Assembly: GCA_046297495.1 (NCBI GenBank)
Contig: JBKBIP010000013.1
Location: 62,001-126,000, forward strand
DNA length: 64,000 bases
Reading direction: 5' to 3'
DNA from: JBKBIP01 sp046297495
Lineage (GTDB): Bacteria; Planctomycetota; Planctomycetia; Gemmatales; Gemmataceae
In this document: one piece after another, positions 35,084 to 43,203 of the stretch
How positions within the stretch are numbered: position 1 is the first letter of the stretch
Layout of the letters: each line of letters opens with the position of its first letter
Translations under genes and position numbers: made by a program
Notes under the pieces: model-generated
Database searches by the model: none
Told to the model about the DNA's origin: nothing
What the model saw: only the letters and a program-made list of their open reading frames with translations

Positions 35084-36376
35084 TCAGTTTCCCAAAAAGC
35101 GCACGCCGACGTTCGGCCCTTGGATGTGGCGCAACAGGTGGCGCGGCAGGAAGCAACGCAGGATCACCCGATTGTCGTCGAATTCTTGCCGGTAGATTTC
35201 CGCATGGGCCGACAGATAGGCCAACACCCGGCCATTGCCGGCGTCGGTGACGACTTCGGCGTCGGCGAACTCCGCGCTCAACGCCTCGATCACCGCTTCC
35301 CGCAGCTCCTCCAAGCCCTGCCCGCTGGCCGCGCTGATGCTTACGGCACGCGGATGGTGTTTCCGCAGGACATCGAGATAGGAGCGGTCGGACAAACGAT
35401 CCACCTTATTGAACACCATCAGCGTCGGCTTATCGGCGCAACCCATCTCATCCAACACGCGCTGGACCGCCTGGATATGCTCCTCAGCGGCTGGATTGCT
35501 GGCATCGACGACGTGCAGCAGCAGCTTGGCTTGGCGTGTCTCCTCCAGCGTGGCCTTGAAAGAGGCTACCAGATGGTGCGGCAGATCGCGGATGAAACCC
35601 ACCGTGTCGCTGAGTAAGACTTTGCCCCAATCCTTCAAATGCCATTGCCGGGTGCGCGTGTCGAGCGTGGAGAAGAGCTGGTCTTCCACGTACACCGCCG
35701 CACCGGTGAGGGCGTTCATCAACGTACTCTTGCCGGCATTGGTGTAGCCGACTAGCGAGATGGTGAACTCCTCGTGACGGCTGCGCACCTCCCGTTCCTT
35801 GCGGGCCTGTACTTCCACCAGGCGCGTTTTTAAGTCACGGATGCGTTGAGCAACCAACCGGCGGTCTTCCTCCAGCTGGGTTTCGCCGGGACCGCGCAAG
35901 CCGATGCCGCCGGTATAGCGGGACAAGTGCGTCCACATCTGCCGCAAGCGCGGCAAGGCGTACTCCAGCTGGGCCAACTCGACTTGCAAGCGTGCCTCCA
36001 CGGTGCGGGCGCGCGTGGCGAAAATATCCAGGATCAATTCGCTGCGATCCAGCACCTTGATCTGGGTGGCTTTTTCCAGGTTGCGCACCTGAGCCGGGGA
36101 TAAGTCATTATCGAAGATAACCACATCGGCATCCTCGGCCCTGGCTCGGTCTTGTAATTCGAGCAACTTGCCTTTACCGATGTACAAGGAAGGGGAAATG
36201 AAATGGCGTCGTTGCGTCAGTTCGCCGACGACCATGGCGCCGGCAGTGGTCGCCAAGCCGCGAAGCTCCTCCAAGGGATCGCTGCTCAGCCACGGTCGTT
36301 CGGGCAAGGCCACGCTCACTAATAGCGCTCGTTCCAAATGAACGCTCAATTCGTCGCGGGTAGTATCGAGAGTCAC
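35084..36376 (-). CDS. hflX: Ribosome-associated GTPase HflX
   Basis: HflX splits stalled or stressed ribosomes. The 430-residue protein has the HflX N-terminal domain (LRGLATTAGAMVVGELTQRR; FISPSLYIGKGKL; VIFDNDLSPAQVRNLE), the GLRGPGETQLEEDRR segment and a GTPase domain with the P-loop GYTNAGKST, DTVGFIRDLPHHLVASFK (G3) and NKVDRL (G4). These are all typical and intact. The start is GTG at 36376, with an AGGAGG site nine bases upstream. hutH ends 95 bp upstream on the same strand, with a terminator between. Confidence 0.96.
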   Translation of the reverse strand: MTLDTTRDELSVHLERALLVSVALPERPWLSSDPLEELRGLATTAGAMVVGELTQRRHFISPSLYIGKGKLLELQDRARAEDADVVIFDNDLSPAQVRNLEKATQIKVLDRSELILDIFATRARTVEARLQVELAQLEYALPRLRQMWTHLSRYTGGIGLRGPGETQLEEDRRLVAQRIRDLKTRLVEVQARKEREVRSRHEEFTISLVGYTNAGKSTLMNALTGAAVYVEDQLFSTLDTRTRQWHLKDWGKVLLSDTVGFIRDLPHHLVASFKATLEETRQAKLLLHVVDASNPAAEEHIQAVQRVLDEMGCADKPTLMVFNKVDRLSDRSYLDVLRKHHPRAVSISAASGQGLEELREAVIEALSAEFADAEVVTDAGNGRVLAYLSAHAEIYRQEFDDNRVILRCFLPRHLLRHIQGPNVGVRFLGN

Positions 36377-36440
36377 GTTGGTTGGTTTGCCTCCTAAGCA
36401 TGAGAAAGGTATTCATGGACATTGTAGGCCGATCGGCAGG

Positions 36441-36471
36441 GAGAAAAAAAGGGAAATCCCGTTGCTTTTTC
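36441..36471 (-). terminator. Intrinsic terminator candidate for hutH
   Basis: Reading the minus strand past the hutH stop, GGGATTTCCC is followed by seven T, and flanking GAGAAAAA/TTTTTCTC can extend the stem. This is one of the few hairpins in the window with a proper U-tract. Confidence 0.5.
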
Positions 36472-38055
36472 TCATTCTAATTCCCCGCACGCCGCCACCA
36501 CCGCCGCCAACAGGCTGCCGCTGATGATCAGGCGTTCGACTGCTTCGAGGTCGCGGTGCAGGGTGCGGTCGCGGCCCAGAGGGCGGACGTGTTCGCGGAT
36601 GTGGCGATAGGCGGCCTCGACTCCGCGGCTGGGGCGCAAGGGCCGCAGGAATTCCAAGCCCTGCGCGGCGCACAGCAGCTCGCCGGCCAGGACGCGCGTC
36701 GTATTGACGACAATCGAACGGCATTTGCGGGCTGCCGTCGTGCTCATCGACACATGGTCCTCGCGGTTGGCCGAGGTCGGGATGGAATCGACGCTGGCCG
36801 GAAACGCCGCTGCCTTGTTTTCCGACACCAACGCCGCCGCCAGCACTTGCACCAGCATCATGCCGGAGTTGAGGCCGGGGTGCGGCGTTAGGAAACCGGG
36901 CAAGCCGCTCAGGTCGGGATTGACTAGGTTCTCGACCCGGCGCTCGCTGATGCTGCTCAAGTCGGCGACGGCGGCGGCCAGCAAGTCGGCGGCCAAGGCG
37001 ATGGGCTGAGCGTGGAAATTGCCGCCGGAGATAATTTCTTCCGTATCGGCGAAGACCAACGGATTGTCGGTGGCCGCGTTCATCTCGTGTTCAATCACAC
37101 CGATGACATGCCGCAGCGCATCACGAGCCGCGCCATGAATCTGTGGCATGCAGCGCAGGCTGTACGCATCCTGCACCTTGTCGCACTCGGCATGAGAGCG
37201 CATGATTTCGCTGTCATCCAGTAATCGCCGCAGGTTGACGGCACAGGCGACTTGCCCCGGATGGGGGCGGATGTGCTGCACGCGGGCGTCGAACGGTTTG
37301 CGCGAACTCTTGGTCGCCTCGATAGTCATGGCCCCGGCCACGTCGGCGACGCGCAGCAGCTGCCGCGCGCGCACGGCAGCCTCGGCTAGGATGGCGGTAC
37401 TGATCTGCGTGCCGTTGATCAGCGATAGTCCCTCCTTGGCTTGCGGGCGATAAGGGCGCAAGCCGACCTTCCGCAACGCAGCCCTTCCGCTCAGTAGTTT
37501 GGGATGATGCCGCTGGAACGGCAGGCGCTCTTTCCAAGTTCCCAATTTGATGACTTGCGCCTGCCCTTCCCCCATGACCACCAGGGCCAGATGCGCCAGC
37601 GGGGCCAGGTCGCCGCTGGCGCCGACGCTCCCTTGTTCATACACGGCTGGCACCACGCCGCGATTGAACAATTCGATCAGTTGCGCGACCAGTTCGATGG
37701 TGACGCCGGAATACCCTTTGATTAGCGCCTGGATGCGCAACGCCAACGCCAGCCGCGTCGTCCCCACGCTCAACAGTGGACCCATGCCGACGGCGTGACT
37801 ACGGAGCAGGTTTTGTTGCAGGGCCAGCACCTCGTCAGCGGCGATGCGCTGGTTGGATAGTTTGCCGAAGCCGGTGTTGACACCGTAGATGGTCGCGCCC
37901 GTGGCCATCAACTGTTCCAGACAGCGCCGCGCCCGCTCCACCCCCTTCCGCGCCGCCGGGGCCAACGTTAAGCCGCCGACCCGATCGCGCAGAATGGCCT
38001 CGGCGTCATCCAGCGTCAAACCCTCGCCGTGGAGTTGTAGAGTTGGTCGATCAAT
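36472..38055 (-). CDS. hutH: Histidine ammonia-lyase
   Basis: HutH removes ammonia from histidine to give urocanate, the first step of histidine breakdown. The Ala-Ser-Gly triad that forms the MIO cofactor is seen in GSVGASGDLAPLAH (around residue 155). YGVNTGFGKLS, EGLSLINGTQ, DNPLVF and SSERRVENLVNPD-like stretches are in place, which favours HAL over PAL or aminomutases. No hutU/I/G gene is nearby. Similarity extends upstream of the first permitted start (TTG at 38019) as PTLQLHGEGLTLDDAEAI, a normal HutH N-terminus, and an AAGGAG site lies further up. The only initiation codons there are ATT (38055) or ATC (38058). I give the ATT position; this is a rare start or a sequence error. Confidence 0.88.
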   Translation of the reverse strand: MDRPTLQLHGEGLTLDDAEAILRDRVGGLTLAPAARKGVERARRCLEQLMATGATIYGVNTGFGKLSNQRIAADEVLALQQNLLRSHAVGMGPLLSVGTTRLALALRIQALIKGYSGVTIELVAQLIELFNRGVVPAVYEQGSVGASGDLAPLAHLALVVMGEGQAQVIKLGTWKERLPFQRHHPKLLSGRAALRKVGLRPYRPQAKEGLSLINGTQISTAILAEAAVRARQLLRVADVAGAMTIEATKSSRKPFDARVQHIRPHPGQVACAVNLRRLLDDSEIMRSHAECDKVQDAYSLRCMPQIHGAARDALRHVIGVIEHEMNAATDNPLVFADTEEIISGGNFHAQPIALAADLLAAAVADLSSISERRVENLVNPDLSGLPGFLTPHPGLNSGMMLVQVLAAALVSENKAAAFPASVDSIPTSANREDHVSMSTTAARKCRSIVVNTTRVLAGELLCAAQGLEFLRPLRPSRGVEAAYRHIREHVRPLGRDRTLHRDLEAVERLIISGSLLAAVVAACGELE

Positions 38056-38189
38056 GATGTCCGCACTCCTTTTCCCTGGACCTACGCCAAACCGTGGGTT
38101 GTTCTACCTCTCGGCGCCGCCCCGTCAACTCCCGGCGCCCGGCGGAAGGCCGTGGCCGTTCTCAATGCCGCCATACTCAGGCGGAACTC

Positions 38190-38355
38190 GCTTTGAAATG
38201 ATAGGTGATTTTGCGTACACTAATAACTGGAGTTTTGCAAATTGACGTAAGTTGTTATTCGTCGTCCCAAATTCCGACCGATAAATAAGGATTTACGACG
38301 ATTCCAACAGTGAACACTTGTATTTTGGCAAAACTTCAGTAATAATAGACGAGTT
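38190..38355. other. AT-rich intergenic island upstream of hutH
   Basis: About 165 bp of clearly lower GC content than its surroundings within the 578-bp space between hutH and the GlmU-like gene. No coding frame or known motif was found; it probably includes the hutH promoter. The remainder of the space holds the G-run repeat (38371-38439) and a hairpin (38550-38606). Confidence 0.5.
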
Positions 38356-38370
38356 AATTGGCATCATCCC

Positions 38371-38439
38371 ATTTCATTGTTCCATTCCACCTCACCCCCC
38401 CCCCTTTGCCGATATTCTCGGCGCGTATGTGGAATGAAA
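38371..38439. repeat. Intergenic repeat copy B: C-run flanked by inverted ATTCCAC arms
   Basis: TTCCATTCCAC at 38380-38390, a C10 run and GTGGAATGAAA at 38429-38439: the reverse-complement counterpart of the element at 3618-3692, with the same G-run context and arms but a different spacer. Confidence 0.6.
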
Positions 38440-38549
38440 CAGGTGCCCGTTGCCTCATCACCCTGAGAACTATTACTCCGGCAAAGAAGAAGGGGTTCTG
38501 CCGCTCCTTCGGAGCTGGGCGGGGATGCCGATTTCTTCTTTAACGGCCA

Positions 38550-38606
38550 GCGGGGAGCGTTAGCCGCCCTGGTAATGCTCTTCACCGAGGGGCTAACGTC
38601 CCCCGC
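38550..38606 (-). terminator. Hairpin after the GlmU-like gene
   Basis: Arms at 38550-38565 (GCGGGGAGCGTTAGCC) and 38591-38606 (GGCTAACGTCCCCCGC) pair at 14 of 16 positions. It starts 28 nt beyond the stop of the minus-strand GlmU-like gene. I recall similar GGGGACGTTAGCC palindromes in many planctomycete genomes. Confidence 0.55.
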
Positions 38607-38633
38607 TCGCCAGGCGCCGCGGATCGCGGAAGG

Positions 38634-39914
38634 CTAGGCGCTGCGGCGTAGTTGTCGGCGGCTGGCTTCCTGCAAGGCGCGTTGGCGTTCCAGGGCGGTT
38701 TGTTCGTGCAGGTGGCGGTACAGATCGGCATGCGCTGCCGTCAATGGAATGTCGCGGCGGCGCATGGCTTCGCTGGCCGTGTGCAACAGTCGCTCCAAGT
38801 CGAAACCTTCGGCCAAGCTGCCGTTCCACCAGTTACAAAACGAAGGGACATACTTGGGGGCGTAGCGGCCCGCGGGGAGCAGGTTGCAGAAGATGCCGAC
38901 ACTCGTGCCGGTGTTCAGCAGCGTCCCCAGGCCGGTCTTGGTGTGATCGCCCAGAAAACAGCCGACTTTCTTCAAGCCGGTGGCGACGGGTGTGCCGTGG
39001 AGGACTACCGTGACTTCGCCGTAATCATTCCGCAAATCGCTATTGTGCGTGCCGGCCCCCAGGTTGACCCATTCGCCGACATAGCTATGCCCCAAAAAGC
39101 CATCGTGGTACTTGTTGCTGTGTCCTTGCACGATGCTGGCTTCCACCTCGCCGCCGATGCGACATTGGGGGCCGAGAGTGGTGCCGCCGCGAATCTTGGC
39201 GCCGAAGACCTGTGTGCCGGGGCCGATGTAGCACGGTCCTTCGAGACGACTAAAAGCCGTCACCACCGCCTCGGCATCGATGACCACCGGGCCGGAACGG
39301 GTGTCGGCCACCACCAAGGGATCCAGGTGGGCCGTTGGGTCGATGAGCAGTTGGGCGGCGGACCCGACCACGGCCAGTCTCTCCGGTCTCTGGTCCCCTT
39401 TTTTTCGGGCGGCGGCTTGTTGAAAGTCGAGCCGGAGCTGTTCGGCGTTCAGCTCGACCAGCTCCCACAAGTAACGGATGAAACGCCCGCCAGCCGGATG
39501 GCGCGGCAGTTGCGTCTTCCATTTCTCCAAACAATCTTCCAGCGTGTGCAGCGAGCAATAGGTGAGCAACTCTGGGTTGACCACGGCATAGGCCACTTCA
39601 TCGCCGATCATGGCCACGCCGGGGCCGTTTAGATTGAAAGCCGCTCCCGGTGGGGGGAGCCAGCGGCCATTGACAAGCACGGTCGGTTGGCCGCGCAGCC
39701 AGTGTAGATCGTTGACCGGCAAGGTCGGTTGCTGCTGGCGCACCAAGTCGGCCAAGTACGGGCGGACCAACACGCCGACCTGGCACGGCGCGAACCAGCG
39801 GCATTGCTTGCTGGCCAACGCGGTTTGTCCACAGAGCAGGTCGAAGACGGGGCGGGTGAGGGTCAGCGGCTCTAAATTAGCGACGCCGCGATCCTCATAG
39901 AGGCAAATTTGCAC
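38634..39914 (-). CDS. GlmU-like sugar nucleotidyltransferase/acyltransferase-type protein
   Basis: A protein of 426 residues from the GTG at 39914, which has a good AAAGGAG site eight bases upstream. The N-terminal half (CLYEDRGVANLEPLTLTRPV; DLVRQQQPTLPVNDLHWLRG) matches the GlmU-like putative nucleotidyltransferase N-domain. The C-terminal half has left-handed beta-helix hexapeptides, for example LEGPCYIGPGTQVFGAKIRG, SNKYHDGFLGHSYVGEWVNL and THNSDLRNDYG, typical of the family. The classical pyrophosphorylase G-x-G-T-R-M loop is not seen, so sugar-1-phosphate uridylyl transfer is uncertain. The longer upstream frame to 40088 has no similarity. No sugar-pathway genes are adjacent. Confidence 0.75.
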   Translation of the reverse strand: MQICLYEDRGVANLEPLTLTRPVFDLLCGQTALASKQCRWFAPCQVGVLVRPYLADLVRQQQPTLPVNDLHWLRGQPTVLVNGRWLPPPGAAFNLNGPGVAMIGDEVAYAVVNPELLTYCSLHTLEDCLEKWKTQLPRHPAGGRFIRYLWELVELNAEQLRLDFQQAAARKKGDQRPERLAVVGSAAQLLIDPTAHLDPLVVADTRSGPVVIDAEAVVTAFSRLEGPCYIGPGTQVFGAKIRGGTTLGPQCRIGGEVEASIVQGHSNKYHDGFLGHSYVGEWVNLGAGTHNSDLRNDYGEVTVVLHGTPVATGLKKVGCFLGDHTKTGLGTLLNTGTSVGIFCNLLPAGRYAPKYVPSFCNWWNGSLAEGFDLERLLHTASEAMRRRDIPLTAAHADLYRHLHEQTALERQRALQEASRRQLRRSA

Positions 39915-40255
39915 GCCTTGACTCCTTTGACATCCGTGTCCATGTTCGGGGCGCGGGAACGAGGGCGGGATTATAACCCAGAGCCGGAATCGCTTCCTAG
40001 AGCGGATTCCGCGTGTCGCGCGGACCGTGCCAACGGGACGGAAAATCCTCATGCTAGGGAATGTCAAGGAATTAGAGAAGAAGCGCAATCTGGCGCAAAT
40101 ACCGTGGTGACAAAGGATTAAGAAAGTAGATTTTGGCGATGGACGCCGACCTGAGCCAAGAATGGAGACGATACTACAGATGACGGACGACTGTTTCGAT
40201 CAGGGACGGTTCCACGGTGTTCCGCATGTCTTTACCAAGGAACGGGAGCCTCCTG
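39915..40255. other. 341-bp divergent intergenic space
   Basis: Between the minus-strand GlmU-like gene and the plus-strand small membrane protein gene. I see no further gene, hairpin or convincing promoter; both promoters are presumably here. Confidence 0.45.
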
Positions 40256-40477
40256 ATGATGTCCACCGATGCCAAATTGGGATTAGTGGTCGGCTTGGGC
40301 GTGGTCATCGCGGCCAGCATCCTCTTTCCCCAACGGGAACGCGGCATGGCGGCTGGGACGCCGGCCGTCAGCCAAATCGCGCCGCTGCCCTCCACGGAAG
40401 CCCCCGCGCTCCAACCCGCCCCGAGCGCGTCTCCTTATCCGGTGCCCGCGCAAGCCGTGTCGCGGACGGAGCATTAA
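40256..40477 (+). CDS. Small single-pass membrane protein
   Basis: A 73-residue ORF with GGGAG seven bases before the first of two adjacent ATG codons (40256 and 40259). One membrane helix (LGLVVGLGVVIAASILF) follows a short polar start (MSTDAK), then a Pro/Ala-rich tail (STEAPALQPAPSASPYPVPA). The N-terminal pattern S-T/S-D-x-K-L-G-L-V-V-G is one I know from small planctomycete proteins that sometimes precede LysM domains; here the LysM part is absent. Function unknown. A strong hairpin follows the stop. Confidence 0.55.
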   Translation: MMSTDAKLGLVVGLGVVIAASILFPQRERGMAAGTPAVSQIAPLPSTEAPALQPAPSASPYPVPAQAVSRTEH

Positions 40478-40514
40478 GCATATGCCGAGCCATCACTTTC
40501 CGATGGGGATGGTG

Positions 40515-40560
40515 GATTCATCGTTTCGCGTGAGCGGTCGCCGGCGCGAAACGATGAATC
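40515..40560. terminator. Perfect 16-bp stem-loop between convergent genes (GATTCATCG family, copy 3)
   Basis: GATTCATCGTTTCGCG at 40515-40530 and CGCGAAACGATGAATC at 40545-40560 pair perfectly around a 14-nt loop. It lies between the small membrane protein gene and efp, which converge, so it is a plausible bidirectional terminator. Confidence 0.7.
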
Positions 40561-40610
40561 ACTTGGTGACAACTGGGGGGCTTGCCGCCATTTACCGGCA
40601 AAGAACAGGA

Positions 40611-41180
40611 TCACTTCCCCCGGCCCAAGTATTCGCCGGTGCGAGTATCGACGGAGACGATCTCGCCGGTTTCAATGAACGGGGGCACGGTGATCTTCAG
40701 GCCGGTTTCCAGAAGGGCGGGTTTGTACTGCGCTTGGGCCGTCGCTCCTTTGATAGATGGCTCGGTCTCGGTTACTTTCAGATCGACGGCGGCGGGTAAA
40801 TCCAGGCTGAGCGGTTTCCCTTCGTAGAACACCACCTGGGCATTGTTTCCTTCCTTTAAGTAATACATCGAGTCGCCGACCCATTCCTTATCGAGCGTGA
40901 TTTGATCATACGTTTCAGTGTCCATGAACACGAAGCCGTCGCCATCCTGGTAAATGTATTGCATCTCCCGGCGTTCCAGGTAGGCGACCTCGACCTTGTT
41001 ATCCGGATGCACACGATTGACCGTGACGGCGCCGGTTTTGAGATTCTTGAGCTTCAAGTTGAGAATGGCTCGCCAGTTGCCGGGCGTGTTCAAATCGCGA
41101 TCCACGACGTAATAAAGCTGGCCGTCTTCACCGACAATCACTTGCCCTTTGCGAACCTGAATGTATTCGACCGATGCCAC
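40611..41180 (-). CDS. efp: Translation elongation factor P with asparagine at the loop tip
   Basis: EF-P helps the ribosome form peptide bonds at proline runs. The 189-residue protein has the three beta-barrel domains and length of EF-P, including TGLKITVPPFIETGEIVSVDTRTGEYLGR at the C-terminus (shown in part: ITVPPFIETGEIVSVDTRTG). In domain I the loop that reaches the peptidyl-transferase centre reads TPGNWRA: at the position of E. coli Lys34 there is Asn35, so neither EpmA-type lysine nor EarP-type arginine modification fits. The start is GTG at 41180 with GGAGGGA eight bases upstream. The gene stands between a BBP7 gene upstream and a hairpin downstream. Confidence 0.95.
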   Translation of the reverse strand: MASVEYIQVRKGQVIVGEDGQLYYVVDRDLNTPGNWRAILNLKLKNLKTGAVTVNRVHPDNKVEVAYLERREMQYIYQDGDGFVFMDTETYDQITLDKEWVGDSMYYLKEGNNAQVVFYEGKPLSLDLPAAVDLKVTETEPSIKGATAQAQYKPALLETGLKITVPPFIETGEIVSVDTRTGEYLGRGK

Positions 41181-41299
41181 GAGATCGTCCCTCCGTTGCT
41201 AACGGCGCGCCGCGCCAGCGAGTAGATGATTTTGCGGAACCATAATACATCCTCTATTATCTTGGGAGGGACGCTCTTCCGACAAGCCCTCTTGCACTC

Positions 41300-41367
41300 C
41301 TGGCGAGCGGCGGGGTTGATCCCCGCTGGGAGGCCTCCCGCCGGGAATCAACCCCGCTGCTCGCCAG
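41300..41367. repeat. 68-bp palindrome between the BBP7 gene and efp
   Basis: The outer arms CTGGCGAGC/GCTCGCCAG and the inner arms GGGGTTGAT/ATCAACCCC give a long stem around a GC-rich centre. It lies 19 nt after the BBP7 stop and upstream of efp on the minus strand. A 25-nt stretch from its left half (41302-41326) recurs identically at 63428-63452. Confidence 0.7.
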
Positions 41368-41385
41368 AAAAATAGGCAACCATCC

Positions 41386-42744
41386 TCAATAGCGAAATTC
41401 CAGTCCGAAATTCAGCCCTTGCGCCCAGAAATCGGTGTCCCGAAACAGGACGGCGGGTTGATTCACGTTGGCGGGTTGGGCGTCGGTAGCAAAATTGGGA
41501 ATCTGGGTGACATCGACATTGAGATCGATTTGGTCTCCCGGTCGCACCACGTTGCTCAAGTATAGAAAGCTGTAACCGACAAAGGCACGGCAATGAGGGT
41601 GCAATTGATAACCGACGTTGACGTTCCATTCCGGCACCACGGCCACGCGACCCCGCGAATGGCGGCCAATATTGCTCGGCAAGGCCAGCAAGCCGCCGGT
41701 GAACTCCTGGACGCCGCCCGCCGTTTGAATGACCTGGAAGCCGTTGATGTGGACTTTTTGGGCGACGCCGCCGACGGCGAGTTTGGCTTTCATGTCCACG
41801 AACCAACGGCCGTACTGATATTCCGTCCCCAAGCCGATTTGCGCGCCATAGAAGACATTGTCCGTGTCGAAACGATCCGTGACATTGATGGTGTCTCCCG
41901 GCAGGATGTTCCCACGATCGGTGGCAATGGTCGTTTGCGCGATCAGGTTTTCGATGATTTCCAGCCCTTCATCCAGATCCAGGACGCGAAACCCCAAGTA
42001 GCCGTACCACTGCCAATTACAGGTGCAACACAATTTTTTCCGCAAATTGGCTTCGATGCCCCATAAAGAGGTCGGCGCTCGGACAGACACCGAGCCGGTG
42101 AGGATTCCCGGAAAGGTCGCCAATTCTCGGAAGGGCCGATTGTTGTTGATGTCAACAAATGGCCGGGCGATCACCGGCGCCGCCACCGAGTTCACGACGA
42201 ACGGCACGGAGCGTTCCCCCAGGAAAAAGCCCGATACTTCAACGGCCGAAGTCCGGCAATCGTCGAACCATACCCCTGCCGTGAAGCGTCCGCCCAAGCG
42301 TTCATTCAGGTCCTCGCGTCGACCGCCGAAGAGCACGCGCGTTCCGGGTTGGCCGAGAATCCCTTGCGAGACCTCGGTCCCCGTGGTGATCAGCACGGGA
42401 AAGAATTGATCTTGCAACCACCAAGCCAACACCTCCGCCGATCCATACACGGAAACGCACGGCTGACAAGGACATGGTGGAGACACATCCGGAACGCACT
42501 CCGGGCAGGAATGGACCGGAGGGTGGCTATACCGATGATACGTTTGTCCCCAAATGTCTCCCCCCAGGGGAGTAGGCGGACGAAAGGTCAACTGGCCCGG
42601 TGGCGTCTCCGTGGTGTCCACCGCGGCCGATTCGGGGAGTGTCAGAGGATCGGCCGCGTCGGTGTTGGCCCCTTCTTGACCACTCACCCAAGCCGCCAAT
42701 CCCAACCAGAGCAACGCAATCACACTTGACCCCAAGCCGCGCAT
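41386..42744 (-). CDS. BBP7-family outer membrane beta-barrel protein
   Basis: A 452-residue exported protein (signal SSVIALLWLGLAAWVSGQEG) ending in Phe-Arg-Tyr, as expected for an outer-membrane barrel. The body has the pattern of the planctomycete-specific BBP7 family: VYGSAEVLAWWLQDQFFPVL after a Cys-rich linker (CPECVPDVSPPCPCQPC), EANLRKKLCC with alternating aromatic strands, and WFVDMKAKLAVGGVAQKVHI plus YQLHPHCRAFVGYSFLYLSN toward the C-terminus. The ATG at 42744 has GGGAGGA upstream; the 57-residue upstream extension is not supported. Function of the family is unknown; a surface or porin-like role is inferred. Confidence 0.85.
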   Translation of the reverse strand: MRGLGSSVIALLWLGLAAWVSGQEGANTDAADPLTLPESAAVDTTETPPGQLTFRPPTPLGGDIWGQTYHRYSHPPVHSCPECVPDVSPPCPCQPCVSVYGSAEVLAWWLQDQFFPVLITTGTEVSQGILGQPGTRVLFGGRREDLNERLGGRFTAGVWFDDCRTSAVEVSGFFLGERSVPFVVNSVAAPVIARPFVDINNNRPFRELATFPGILTGSVSVRAPTSLWGIEANLRKKLCCTCNWQWYGYLGFRVLDLDEGLEIIENLIAQTTIATDRGNILPGDTINVTDRFDTDNVFYGAQIGLGTEYQYGRWFVDMKAKLAVGGVAQKVHINGFQVIQTAGGVQEFTGGLLALPSNIGRHSRGRVAVVPEWNVNVGYQLHPHCRAFVGYSFLYLSNVVRPGDQIDLNVDVTQIPNFATDAQPANVNQPAVLFRDTDFWAQGLNFGLEFRY

Positions 42745-43203
42745 GGCGTTATCCTCCCTATTTTTCTGGACCGATCCGCCCGTGGGTCGAACAAGATGGG
42801 CAGGACGGTCATCGGTGGGGCAAACTCCGTGGAGATGCACCAAGAAGCGGCAACCACACCAAGCACACCGCCGCGAACAACAATTAGTTCGGCCAACTAC
42901 CTCGTTGCCGCGCACTGATTAGTACGATCCGCACAAAACCTATGGGAAGTGAAACCCGCAAAATCGGCAAGGTCCGCGCCTCTTTCCCACCATCATGCGC
43001 ATATCCGTGGGGAACAGGTGTTGATGCCGCGCTGCGTGGCTTGGGAATTGGAGTCCGCGCGTGACGCGGAACCTTGGGAGCACGGAAATTGCTCTTCGCG
43101 CCGCGTCCCTGCGCGATTATAGGCGTGCCCCGGATTGGAACGATGAACCCTGTCGCGCAAGACCAAATTGCGGGGACAATTTCAAATAAGGAACGTAGCT
43201 AAG
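42745..43203. other. 459-bp divergent intergenic space
   Basis: Between the BBP7 gene (minus) and the PEP-CTERM gene (plus). It contains TCCGCG/CGCGGA symmetry near 43051-43067 but no gene or convincing promoter that I can support. Confidence 0.45.
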
